In this document: positions 1 to 8,213 of the stretch, in pieces
Numbering within the stretch: the stretch's first letter is position 1
Layout of the letters: each line of letters begins with the position of its first letter
NCBI GenBank assembly: GCA_022822445.1
Contig: JAJEBR010000011.1
Span: 1 to 60,800, forward strand
Direction: 5' to 3'
Length of the DNA stretch: 60,800 nucleotides
Source of the DNA: Gemmatimonadota bacterium
GTDB lineage: Bacteria > Gemmatimonadota > Gemmatimonadetes > Longimicrobiales > Gaopeijiaceae
The notes under the pieces: generated by a model
The model's input: the letters and a program-made list of their open reading frames with translations, nothing else
Database searches by the model: none
What the model was told of the DNA's origin: nothing
Translations under genes and position numbers: made by a program

Positions 1-252
1 GGGGCAGGGCCGGGCCGCTGGGGGGCAGGGCCGGGCCGTTGGGGGGCAGGGACAGGGGGCCGTTGGGGGGCAGGGCCGGGCCGCTGGGGGGCAGGGACAG
101 GCCGCTGGGGGGCAGGGACAGGCCGCTGGGGGGCAGGGACAGGCCGCTGGGGGGCAGGGCCGGGCCGTTGGGGGGCAGGGACAGGCCGCTGGGGGGCAGG
201 GCCGGGCCGGTGGGGGGCAGGGACAGGCCGCTGGGGGGCAGGGACAGGCCGC
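1..252. repeat. 21-bp G-rich tandem repeat, 12 copies
   Basis: Twelve head-to-tail copies of a 21-bp unit with core GGGGGGCAGGGACAGGCCG, phased by the CAGGG core at 5, 26, 47, 71, 92, 113, 134, 155, 176, 197, 218 and 239. One step is 24 bp because of an extra GGG. Copies alternate between GGGACAGG and GGGCCGGG variants. Each unit has three or more G-runs, so the plus strand could form G-quadruplexes. The array continues past the left edge, so its true length is unknown. Confidence 0.95.
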
Positions 253-290
253 AGCCGGTCGCGTCCCGTCCGGGAGAGGGGCGGGCGTGA
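3..290 (+). CDS. Possible repeat-encoded C-terminal tail of an upstream gene (partial)
   Basis: One frame is open from the left edge through the 21-bp array and ends in TGA at 288-290. It reads as a heptad repeat of the type [14 protein letters not shown] followed by [14 protein letters not shown]. Because the unit is a multiple of three, several frames stay open, so openness alone proves little. The supporting signal is that the stop overlaps the GTG start of the next permease gene as GTGA, a coupling arrangement seen elsewhere in this window. If real, it would be the Gly/Arg/Pro-rich end of a gene upstream in the sugar-transporter operon. It could equally be non-coding repeat DNA. The function is unknown. 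Confidence 0.25.
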   Translation, partial: GRAGPLGGRAGPLGGRDRGPLGGRAGPLGGRDRPLGGRDRPLGGRDRPLGGRAGPLGGRDRPLGGRAGPVGGRDRPLGGRDRPQPVASRPGEGRA

Positions 291-2140
291 GGGGCCGGGG
301 GAAGGACGCAGCCGTGAGGGGGTGGGCCGCCGCCGCGTTTGCCGCCGGGGCCGGGATGACCGTGATGGTGGCCGTGGGGGCGGTGGGGGGGGTGGGGGAC
401 CGCGCAACGGAAAACGGTGCGCGCGTGGCGGCTGCACTGTATGAGGTGCAAGGGGTTACGGACTCGGATGTTGCGCGGCTCCTCGACGGGCGGGTCGAGA
501 TGGTGCCCGTGCGGGAGGATCCCGCGGCGCCCGGGGATCGGATTCGGCGGGAAGAGGTTGCGGGTCCGGGAGCTTACGCCTACGAGGCCGGCTCGCTGGA
601 GCCGTCGGCCTGGATCTCGGTCACCCCAGACAATCGAGGCCGGGGCTGGCCGTGGATCCCCACCATCCTCGCCCTGCCGGGTCTGCTGCTCATCTCCGCC
701 TGGGCCCTCGCCCGGCACCCCTCCCCCCCGCCCCCCCGCTACCCGGCCACCATCGCGCTCCTATCGGCCACCCTCCTCGCCCTGGTCGCAGCCACCGCGC
801 GGCAGTGGTCGCACGCCGAGCTGGAGGACCTCGGCGCCGCCCACCTCGCCCGCGGCCTCCGCGCCGCCGAGATCGCACTTGCCGCCGGCGCCGACCCGGG
901 CAGCGCCGCCCGCGCCGCCGGGCTCCCCTGGGCCACCGTCACCTCGCTCGACACCCCCGACCAGCTCTGGACGATGCCCCGCGAGGTCGGCGCGGCCATC
1001 GCGTCCACCCCCGGCCTCCGCACCGCCCCCACCTACACCGTCGAGGCCGGCGGCGCCACCTACTACGGGGGCAGCATCGCCCTGGCACCCCCAACCACCC
1101 CCGGGCCACCGACCCCGGACGGCCCCGCATCCGCCCCCGACACCCTCCACCTGGTCTTCCTCGGCTACGAGGAGACCGCCTCCCCCACCGTCCCGCTCGC
1201 CGCCTCCGCACTCGCTTCAGCCCTGCTAGTCTCCCTCGTCCTCTTCCTCCTCCCCCTCTCCGCCCGCCCCCGCTCGCTGCGCCGGACCCTCGCCGCCTGG
1301 GGATTCCTCGCACCGGCGGCGTTCCTCCTCATCGTCTTCACCTTCGGCCCGCTGCTCTTCTCGCTGTGGATCTCCCTGCATGAGTGGCACCTCGTCGACC
1401 CGGCGCACCCCTTCACCGGGCTCGCCAACTACCGCGACCTCCTCGCCGACGGCTCCTGGTGGTCGGCGATCCGCAACACCGCGGTCTTCACCCTGCACGT
1501 CCCGCTGGCCATGGCCGTCGCGCTCGCGCTGGCGCTCCTCACCCGCGGATCCCGGCGCGCCGTCCGCTGGGCCCGGCTCGCCCTCTTCCTGCCGGGCATC
1601 ACCAGCGTGGTGGCCATCGCGGTGGTCTGGAAGTGGCTGCTGAACGACGGCTACGGCCTGGTGAATCGCGCGCTCGAAGGCGTCGGGCTGGATTCCGTGC
1701 CGTGGCTGACCTCGCCGGACACCGCGCTCGCCAGCCTGATGATGATCAGCGCGTGGATGGTCGTCGGCTACCAGATGGTCGTCTTCCAGGCGGGGCTGGC
1801 GGCGATCCCGCGCGACTGGTACGACGCCGCCCGCGTCGACGGCGCGGGCCCGCTGCAGCGCTTCCGCCACATCACCCTGCCCGGCCTCCGCCACACCCTC
1901 TTCTTCGTGCTGGTCACTTCGGTGATCGGGTCCTTCCAGGTCTTCGGCCTCGTCTACGTCATGACCGAGGGCGGGCCGCTGGGCGCGACCGACGTGGCCG
2001 TCTACCACATCTACCGGGAGGCGTGGGAATTCCTGCGCTTCGGCAACGCCGCCGCGATGAGCTGGATCCTCTTTGCGGTCGTATTCGCCGCCACCTGGCT
2101 CCACTTCAGGTTCCTGGAGGGGAAGAGCGCTCATGCCTGA
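287..2140 (+). CDS. Sugar ABC transporter permease, MalF/UgpA type, with long N-terminal extension
   Basis: This is an inner-membrane permease subunit of a binding-protein-dependent carbohydrate importer. The last ~280 residues form the MalF-type core (six hydrophobic segments starting [14 protein letters not shown]). The EAA coupling loop is visible as [21 protein letters not shown], the contact for the ATPase. The first ~335 residues are unusual: hydrophobic segments near 13-35, 122-142, 152-170 and 302-322 enclose two probable extracytoplasmic regions of about 85 and 130 residues. The GTG start overlaps the preceding TGA. The partner permease follows with an 8-base overlap. The ATPase and solute-binding protein are not in the window and may lie to the left. 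Confidence 0.85.
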   Translation: MRGRGKDAAVRGWAAAAFAAGAGMTVMVAVGAVGGVGDRATENGARVAAALYEVQGVTDSDVARLLDGRVEMVPVREDPAAPGDRIRREEVAGPGAYAYEAGSLEPSAWISVTPDNRGRGWPWIPTILALPGLLLISAWALARHPSPPPPRYPATIALLSATLLALVAATARQWSHAELEDLGAAHLARGLRAAEIALAAGADPGSAARAAGLPWATVTSLDTPDQLWTMPREVGAAIASTPGLRTAPTYTVEAGGATYYGGSIALAPPTTPGPPTPDGPASAPDTLHLVFLGYEETASPTVPLAASALASALLVSLVLFLLPLSARPRSLRRTLAAWGFLAPAAFLLIVFTFGPLLFSLWISLHEWHLVDPAHPFTGLANYRDLLADGSWWSAIRNTAVFTLHVPLAMAVALALALLTRGSRRAVRWARLALFLPGITSVVAIAVVWKWLLNDGYGLVNRALEGVGLDSVPWLTSPDTALASLMMISAWMVVGYQMVVFQAGLAAIPRDWYDAARVDGAGPLQRFRHITLPGLRHTLFFVLVTSVIGSFQVFGLVYVMTEGGPLGATDVAVYHIYREAWEFLRFGNAAAMSWILFAVVFAATWLHFRFLEGKSAHA

Positions 2141-2957
2141 CCCGAGAGCGGGCATGAAGACCCCCGCCCGCATCGGCCTGCTCGTTGCGGCGTGCCTCAT
2201 CATGGCCGCGCCCTTCCTCTGGATGGCCACCACCAGCCTGATGAGCCAGCTGGAGGTCTTCTCCTCCGGCCGTCTCCTTCCGGAGAACCCGCTGTGGTCC
2301 AACTACCCGGACGCCCTCACCGCCCAGCCCTTCGCGCGCTACTTCCTGAACTCCCTGGTGTTCGCGGCCGCGGTGGTCGCCGGCCAGGTCGCGACCGCCA
2401 CCACCGCCGGCTACGCCTTCGCGCGCCTCGACTTCCCCGGACGCGACCGCCTCTTCATGCTCTTCCTCGCCACCATGATGGTGCCGGCCGTCATCATTCT
2501 CATCCCCCGCTTCCTCATGATCGACGCGCTCGGCTGGATCGACAGCTACCAGGGGCTCATCTCCACCGAACTCGTCTCCGTCTGGGGCATCTTTCTCATG
2601 CGCCAGTACTTTCGCACGCTCCCGCACGAGCTGGAGGACGCAGCCCGGGTGGACGGTGCGGGCCCCTTGCGAATCTTCTGGAGCGTCGGCCTGCCGCTGG
2701 CGAAGCCCGCCGTCGCCACCCTCGCCCTCTTCGCCTTCATCGACGCCTGGAAGAACTTCCTCTGGCCGCTGCTGGTCACCCGTTCCATGGAGATGCGGGT
2801 CGTCGAGGTCGGGATCGCCGCCTTCCACTCCACCTACGAGATCAACTGGCCGTATCAGATGGCGGCCGGCGTTGTGGCGGTGCTCCCGATCGCGCTCCTC
2901 TTCCTCTTCACCCAGCGGTACTTCGTGCGCGGGATCCAGCTGGAGGGGATCCGGTAG
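2133..2957 (+). CDS. Sugar ABC transporter permease, MalG/UgpE type
   Basis: This is the second permease of the carbohydrate importer, pairing with the MalF-type subunit encoded just upstream. It has about six membrane segments and the conserved EAA loop [20 protein letters not shown] near two-thirds of its length, as in MalG/UgpE/LacG proteins, and the usual family length (274 residues). I chose the ATG at 2133, overlapping the previous stop by 8 bases, because GGAGGGG lies just upstream. An alternative ATG at 2154 (MKTPARIGLL) is also plausible. The substrate cannot be inferred, although two glycosidases occur farther right. Confidence 0.88.
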   Translation: MPDPRAGMKTPARIGLLVAACLIMAAPFLWMATTSLMSQLEVFSSGRLLPENPLWSNYPDALTAQPFARYFLNSLVFAAAVVAGQVATATTAGYAFARLDFPGRDRLFMLFLATMMVPAVIILIPRFLMIDALGWIDSYQGLISTELVSVWGIFLMRQYFRTLPHELEDAARVDGAGPLRIFWSVGLPLAKPAVATLALFAFIDAWKNFLWPLLVTRSMEMRVVEVGIAAFHSTYEINWPYQMAAGVVAVLPIALLFLFTQRYFVRGIQLEGIR

Positions 2958-3028
2958 GCGCCAGGGGGGTATCATCCGCAGGGCTGTGCGCAGGCGTCCA
3001 TCGGGCTTCCCGGATGGTCCGGATCCGG

Positions 3029-3058
3029 TTGCACCACCGCGCGCGGGCTCTCTACACT
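3029..3058 (+). promoter_or_regulatory. Sigma70-like promoter for the family A operon; likely leaderless transcript
   Basis: TTGCAC at 3029-3034 and TACACT at 3053-3058 are separated by 18 bp. The ATG of the first family A gene begins only 6 bases after the -10 element, and no Shine-Dalgarno sequence precedes it. Transcription starting at the usual distance would begin at or next to the ATG. Confidence 0.45.
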
Positions 3059-3064
3059 TCACCC

Positions 3065-4756
3065 ATGACCAGTCGTCCTGTCACCCCGGCGTTGCTCGCG
3101 GCGCTGCTCTTGTCTGCCCTGGGTTTCGGCCCGCCCGGATCGGCCACCGCCCAGGAAGTCGATTGGAAGAGCAACCTGCGGAACCCCAGCCGCGCCGTCC
3201 TGAACTTCCACTACAACCGCGACTTCAGCAGCCTGATCACCGCCAGCGTCTACTGCCTGGCGGACAAGGGCGATATCTGTTTCGGAGGCGACTACGAGGA
3301 CAGGGATTGCGTCCGTGCGGTCCCCTGCCGCGCGCCGGCCCAGATGTACCAGTTCATGGACGAACTGGAACGGGGCGCGAGGCGCCGTCCGGCCGACCCC
3401 CATATGGTCGCCCAGGCGGTGTACGGGCTGGCCAGACTCGGCGATCCGGACCGCGCGCTCGAAGTCGCCCAAGTGTGCGATGGGGTCCGCTGGTGGTGCG
3501 ATCTGGTCCTCGGAATGGCCCATCACCGTGCGGAAAACCCGCTTGACGCCGAAGGCCACTACCAGATCGGACTGCTGGGGGCCGACCCGGAGCTGGCCTG
3601 CAGGCTGACTGACATCAGCCATCTGCTGGACGGCCGGGACGAGGAAACCTACGGGCAGCTGGCCTGCCCCGGGCCCGAGCGCACCGAATTCGAGGAGCGC
3701 TTCTGGTGGCTCTCGGACCCCCTCCTCACGGCGCCCGGCAACGACCGCCGGTCCGCGCACCTGACCCGGCGGTTCGAGCTGCTGCTGCACGAGCGCCTTC
3801 GCGAAGCGGTCGATCGCGATTTCCTGCTGGGCCCCGGGGCCATCGACAGCCTCCTTCTCTACATCGACGAAGTCACCCGCAGGGGGCATCCCGACTCGTT
3901 CGATCACACCGGACGCTGGAGGAGCGAGAAGGAGGCGCGCTACCGCTTCACCCCCGCATCGCTGATCGGGGATGGCTTGCAGGCGCTTCGCTACGAACTC
4001 GAGGCGACCCGGTGGGATGAAGGCTACAGCCCCGCCGACTACAGCCCATTCTTCGCGGTGCCCGGACAGGTCGCCCGCTTCATGGACGGGGATTCGCTGG
4101 TTCTGGCGGTCTCCGCCGACCTGAGGACCGCGCGCGTCAATCCGCTGCAGATCCGCTTCGTGGCCAGCGGCGGGCCGGTGGGCTCCTTCGTGGGACAGGG
4201 GCGACCGGGAGGCGACCTGACCCCATCCTTCATGACGAGGGTCGAGGCGCTGCCGACGGTTGTCGCGATCGAGGCATTCGACGGGTACGACGGCGTGTCC
4301 CGGCTGCGCGAGGGCGTGCTGCCGCTGGAGGCGGGCCCGCTCGTACTCTCCGACCCGCTTATGGTCGATCCCCGGCTCCCCGACCTGCCCGCGACCCGCC
4401 GGGAGGCGGTGGATGCGATGCTCCCCCAGGCGTCGATCGGGTCCGCGAACGATGCGGTCGCCTACTGGGAGGTCTACGGACTGGAGGATGGGCAGCCGAT
4501 GCGGGTCTCGGTCGCGATGGCGCGGGAGGGCGCGGGGGTTGTCACGCGCGTTCTGCGATCGCTCACCGGCAGGTCGGACGCGCCGGCGCCGGTGGTCACG
4601 TGGACCGAAGAAGCTGCGGGACCGACCCATCCGATGTCCCTCGCGCTGGACCTCGAAGCAGTGGAAGAAGGCAGCTACGAGCTGACGATCGAGGTGGCGG
4701 GGCCGGACGGGGCCGTGGCGACCGCGATCCGCCGCTTCCGGGTGGGCGAACGATGA
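3065..4756 (+). CDS. Family A secreted protein, copy 1 (uncharacterised, eight-cysteine)
   Basis: A 563-residue exported protein with a Sec signal peptide (hydrophobic stretch, cleavage near ATAQ-EVDW at 30). All eight cysteines of the mature chain lie in the first ~200 residues (64, 72, 82, 88, 138, 145, 179, 201), suggesting four disulfides. Residues ~100-190 look like a helical/TPR-like region (WWCDLVLGMAHHRAENPLDA). Then comes ERFWWLSDPLL..GNDRR..HLTRRFELLLHERL and TRRGHPDS. The cysteine-free C-terminal half contains AYWEVYGLEDGQ and a final beta-rich domain with VVTWTEEA. From memory, the FWWLSDP and WEVYGL blocks resemble secreted GWxTD-related proteins of Gemmatimonadota, but the GWxTD motif itself is absent. 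The biochemical role is unknown. It is first in a four-gene overlapping operon. Confidence 0.8.
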   Translation: MTSRPVTPALLAALLLSALGFGPPGSATAQEVDWKSNLRNPSRAVLNFHYNRDFSSLITASVYCLADKGDICFGGDYEDRDCVRAVPCRAPAQMYQFMDELERGARRRPADPHMVAQAVYGLARLGDPDRALEVAQVCDGVRWWCDLVLGMAHHRAENPLDAEGHYQIGLLGADPELACRLTDISHLLDGRDEETYGQLACPGPERTEFEERFWWLSDPLLTAPGNDRRSAHLTRRFELLLHERLREAVDRDFLLGPGAIDSLLLYIDEVTRRGHPDSFDHTGRWRSEKEARYRFTPASLIGDGLQALRYELEATRWDEGYSPADYSPFFAVPGQVARFMDGDSLVLAVSADLRTARVNPLQIRFVASGGPVGSFVGQGRPGGDLTPSFMTRVEALPTVVAIEAFDGYDGVSRLREGVLPLEAGPLVLSDPLMVDPRLPDLPATRREAVDAMLPQASIGSANDAVAYWEVYGLEDGQPMRVSVAMAREGAGVVTRVLRSLTGRSDAPAPVVTWTEEAAGPTHPMSLALDLEAVEEGSYELTIEVAGPDGAVATAIRRFRVGER

Positions 4757-6477
4757 GGCGCCTTCCCCACGCGGCGCCTCGCCGCTCCCGGTGCACGCGG
4801 GGACTCCTCCTCGGACCGTTCGTGCTGGCCCTGGGCACCCTCGCTCCAACCGGTGCGGCCACTCCCGCCGACGCGCAGGAAGTCCCGTGGCAGGAGCCGA
4901 TGCGGAACCCGATTCGCGCCGTCGTGCAGAACCACTATCTGCGCGGACTCATCAGCAGCTCCGGGGGCTTCGACTGCCTCGGGAGAAAGGGCGACATCTG
5001 TTTCGGAGGCGATCACGAGGACTACCGCTGCCGGAGCATCGCGCCGTGCCGGACGGAAGCGGCAATGTACCAGTTCATGGATGAACTCGAACGGGCCGCA
5101 AGGCGCCGGCCCGACGACCCGCATACCATTGCGCAGGCGGTCTACGGGCTGGCGAGGCTCCGGTACACGGACCGCGCGCTGGAAGTCGCCGAAGGGTGCG
5201 AGGCGGCGCGCTGGTGGTGCGATCTGGTCCTCGGCATGGCCCATCAGCGGGCGGAGCGCCCGGTCGACGCGGAGGGCCACCTGCAGATGGGGCTGTTCGG
5301 CGCCGACCAGGAACTCGCCTGCAGGCTGACCGACATCGAGTACCTCCTGGACGGGCGAGACGGAGCCACCTGGTCGGATCTGCCCTGCCCCAGCCCGAAG
5401 CGGCGCGAATTCGAAGACCGCTTCTGGTGGCTCTCGGATCCTCTTCTCACGAGGTCCGGGAACGACCGCTGGACCGAGCACGTCACGCGCCGCTTCGAAC
5501 TGCTGCTCCACGAGCACCTCTGGGAGGTCATCCGTCCCAACTACCTGTTCAGTGCCAGGGGCATCAGCCACAATCTCGTGTACATGAACACGGTTACCCG
5601 CCGCGGGCACCCCGATTCGCGGGACAACATGGGAGCCTTCAGAAGCCTGGAGGCGTCCCGCTACCGCTTTTCCCCCGCATCCCTCGTGGGAGACGGGATC
5701 CAGGCGCTCCGCTACAAGCTCGAAGCGACCCGGTGGGATGAGGGATACACCCCCCTCGACTACGGACCGGTCTTCGAGGTTCCGGGTCAGGTCGCCCGCT
5801 TCCTGGACGGGGATTCACTGGTGCTGGCGGTCTCCGCCGACCTGGACGCCGCCCCCGTCTATTCCCGCGAAAGCCGGTTCATGGCCAGCGGCGGACCAAC
5901 CGGCCCCTTCGTCGGTCTCGGCCTGCCGACGCGGGACCTGGGCCCGTCGTTCACGGTGACCGTCGAGGCGGTGCCGATGGTGGTCGCCATCGAAGCGTTC
6001 GACCCGGAGGGGCCCGTGGCGCGGATGCGCGCGGGGGTGATGCCGCTGGAGGCGGGGACGCTGGTGCTTTCCGATCCGCTCCTTGTGAGCCCGCTGATAC
6101 CGGACCTCCCCGCGACCCGCCAGGAGGCGGTGGATTCGATGCTGCCGCAGCCGTGGATCGTGTCCGCGAACGAAATGATCGCCTACTGGGAGGTCTACGG
6201 CCTGGAGGAGGGACAGCCGATGCGGATCTCGGTTGCGCTGTCGCGCGGGGGCGCCGGGACGGTGACGCGCATTCTCCGCTCGCTGAGCGGGAGGTCGGAT
6301 CCGCCGGCTCCGGTCGTCTCCTGGACCGAAGAAGCGTCCGGGCCGACCCACCCGATGTCGCTGATGGTGGACGTGGACGCGCTGCGTGATGGTGACTACG
6401 ACCTGAACCTCGAGGTTGCGGGGCCGGACGGCTCGGTGGCTACAACGACGCGCCGCTTCAAGGTGGGCCGGCGATGA
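4753..6477 (+). CDS. Family A secreted protein, copy 2
   Basis: A 574-residue tandem paralogue of the preceding gene, colinear throughout. It keeps the signal peptide (cleavage near ADAQ-EVPW), the eight N-terminal cysteines (CLGRKGDICFGGDHEDYRC, WWCDLVLGMAH, ELACRLTD, LPCPSP), the DRFWWLSDPLL block, TRRGHPDS, AYWEVYGLEEGQ and the terminal VVSWTEEASGPTHPMSL domain. The ATG at 4753 overlaps the previous stop as ATGA, indicating translational coupling. Divergence is greatest just after TRRGHPDS, where the loop differs between copies. The function is unknown; duplication and diversification of one secreted factor is the simplest reading. Confidence 0.8.
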   Translation: MRRLPHAAPRRSRCTRGLLLGPFVLALGTLAPTGAATPADAQEVPWQEPMRNPIRAVVQNHYLRGLISSSGGFDCLGRKGDICFGGDHEDYRCRSIAPCRTEAAMYQFMDELERAARRRPDDPHTIAQAVYGLARLRYTDRALEVAEGCEAARWWCDLVLGMAHQRAERPVDAEGHLQMGLFGADQELACRLTDIEYLLDGRDGATWSDLPCPSPKRREFEDRFWWLSDPLLTRSGNDRWTEHVTRRFELLLHEHLWEVIRPNYLFSARGISHNLVYMNTVTRRGHPDSRDNMGAFRSLEASRYRFSPASLVGDGIQALRYKLEATRWDEGYTPLDYGPVFEVPGQVARFLDGDSLVLAVSADLDAAPVYSRESRFMASGGPTGPFVGLGLPTRDLGPSFTVTVEAVPMVVAIEAFDPEGPVARMRAGVMPLEAGTLVLSDPLLVSPLIPDLPATRQEAVDSMLPQPWIVSANEMIAYWEVYGLEEGQPMRISVALSRGGAGTVTRILRSLSGRSDPPAPVVSWTEEASGPTHPMSLMVDVDALRDGDYDLNLEVAGPDGSVATTTRRFKVGRR

Positions 6478-8213
6478 TGCGGGTCCTCGGGCTGCCGGTT
6501 TTCAGGCCGCAGCGGGCTTTCGGACGGCGCGTGTTCGCGCCGGGAGTGTTCGCGCTCACGGCAACCGCGCCGACGCTGTTTGCGCTGGTCGCAACCGCCG
6601 CGTCCCCCGCCCCCGCCCACGCCCAGGAGGTCCAATGGCAGCGGGAGCTGCGCGGCGATATCCGCAACGTCCTGAGGAACCACTACCTGCGCGAACTGAG
6701 CTCCGATTCACGCAGCATCGACTGTCTGGCCGAGAGGGGCGACAACTGTTTCGGAGGAGACCACGAGGACTGGTTTTGCCGGCGCGTCTTCGACTGCCGC
6801 ACACCCGCCGTGCGGGTTCAGTTCGTGATGGAGTTGATCGGAGCGGTGGGCGATCGGCCCGACGACCCGTCCCTGGTCGCACAGGCCGTCTACGGGCTCG
6901 CGCGGGTCGGGCGGACACGCAACGCCATCGAGCAGGCCCGCCGGTGCCGGGCGGCCGGGTGGTGGTGCGACCTCGTGATGGGTCTCGCGCTCCACCGGGC
7001 CGGGCGTTCCGCCGATGCCGGCAACCGCTACCGTTCGGCGCTCGAGGGCGCCGATCCCGAACTCGCCTGCCGTCTCACCGACATCCGGGAGCTTCTGGAC
7101 GGGAGCGATGGCGCTTCCTACCGGCGCCTGCCCTGCCCCGGACCGGAGCGCTCGCAGTTCGAGGACCGCTTCTGGTGGCTCTCCGACCCCCTCCTCTCGA
7201 GGCCCGGGAACGACCGCTGGACCGAACACCTCACCCGCAGGTTCGAACTGCTGCTGCACGAGCGCCTGCGGCGGGCCGTCTACAACCGACGAACCCTGCC
7301 CGCCTACCACATCGACGTCACCCGCAGGGGACATCCGGACTCCTGGAAGCCGCGGGGACGGGACCTGGAGACCTGGAAGAGCGAAAACGGGGCGCGCTAC
7401 CGGTTCACCCCCGCGTCGCTGGTGGAGGACGGTATCGAGGCGCTCGACTACGAACTCGAAGCCTCCCGGTGGGACGAAGGGTTCACCCCCACGGAGTACG
7501 GCACCGTCTTCGAGGTGCCCGGGCAGGTGGCGCGCCTCATGGACGGGGATTCGCCGGTGCTGGCGGTTTCCGCCGATCTCGACGCCATTCCCTTCGGTTC
7601 ACCCGTGACCCGGTTCATCGCCAGCGGCGGGCCGAACGGCTTCTTTGTCCAGCACCGGATCCCCGCGGCGGATATGGGCCCGTCGTTCGCCGCCAACGTG
7701 GAAGCCGTTCCCCTCCTGGCCGCGATCGAAGCCTACGGTCCGGGCGGCGCCGTGGCCCGCATGCGGCAGGGAGTGATGCCCTTGGAGGCGGGCGGGCTGG
7801 TGCTGTCCGATCCGCTCCTCGTCAACCCCCTGCTTCCGGACTTGCCGGAAAGCCGCGAGGAGGCGGTAGCCGAGATGCTCCCACAGACGCGCATCGGGTC
7901 CGCCAACGAAATGATCGCCTACTGGGAGGTCTACGGGCTGGAAGAAGGACAGACGATGCAGGTCTCGCTGGCGCTGGAGCGGGAGGGCGCGGGAATGCTG
8001 ACGCGCGTTCTCCGCACACTCGGCGGAAGGCCGGCCGATCCCGCGCCGTCTGTCACCTGGACGGAGCCGGCGTCGGGATCCACGCACCCAATGGCGCTTG
8101 GCGTGGACGTCGAGGCGCTGGAGGACGGAAACTACGACCTGAAGATTCAGATCACCGGACCGGACGGGTCCGTGGCGAACACGGTCCGCCGCTTCGCGAT
8201 CGGAGGACGGTGA
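6474..8213 (+). CDS. Family A secreted protein, copy 3
   Basis: The third tandem paralogue, 579 residues. It has a longer N-terminus (signal peptide ending near PAHAQ-EVQW), the same eight cysteines (CLAERGDNCFGGDHEDWFC, RRCRAAGWWC, ELACRLTD, LPCPGP), FWWLSDPLL..GNDRWTEHLTRRFELLLHERL, TRRGHPDS, AYWEVYGLEEGQ and VTWTEPASGSTHPMAL. The start is ATG at 6474 in an ATGATG context overlapping the previous stop as ATGA. Relative to copies 1 and 2, the segment before TRRGHPDS is shortened by about ten residues. The gene overlaps the following lipoprotein gene by one base (TGATG), so all four genes probably share one mRNA. Confidence 0.8.
   Translation: MMRVLGLPVFRPQRAFGRRVFAPGVFALTATAPTLFALVATAASPAPAHAQEVQWQRELRGDIRNVLRNHYLRELSSDSRSIDCLAERGDNCFGGDHEDWFCRRVFDCRTPAVRVQFVMELIGAVGDRPDDPSLVAQAVYGLARVGRTRNAIEQARRCRAAGWWCDLVMGLALHRAGRSADAGNRYRSALEGADPELACRLTDIRELLDGSDGASYRRLPCPGPERSQFEDRFWWLSDPLLSRPGNDRWTEHLTRRFELLLHERLRRAVYNRRTLPAYHIDVTRRGHPDSWKPRGRDLETWKSENGARYRFTPASLVEDGIEALDYELEASRWDEGFTPTEYGTVFEVPGQVARLMDGDSPVLAVSADLDAIPFGSPVTRFIASGGPNGFFVQHRIPAADMGPSFAANVEAVPLLAAIEAYGPGGAVARMRQGVMPLEAGGLVLSDPLLVNPLLPDLPESREEAVAEMLPQTRIGSANEMIAYWEVYGLEEGQTMQVSLALEREGAGMLTRVLRTLGGRPADPAPSVTWTEPASGSTHPMALGVDVEALEDGNYDLKIQITGPDGSVANTVRRFAIGGR

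Noticed and set aside
1-252. Periodic repeat considered as a CRISPR array
   Set aside because: Units are contiguous 21-mers without unique spacers and no cas genes are nearby; this is a simple tandem repeat.
1226-2302. Long minus-strand open frame antisense to the permease genes
   Set aside because: It is a GC-driven shadow of two clear permeases; the composition is charged and repetitive and no family motif is present.
3059-4849. Long minus-strand open frame antisense to family A copy 1
   Set aside because: The plus strand has a signal peptide and three colinear paralogues; the antisense frame has none of these features.
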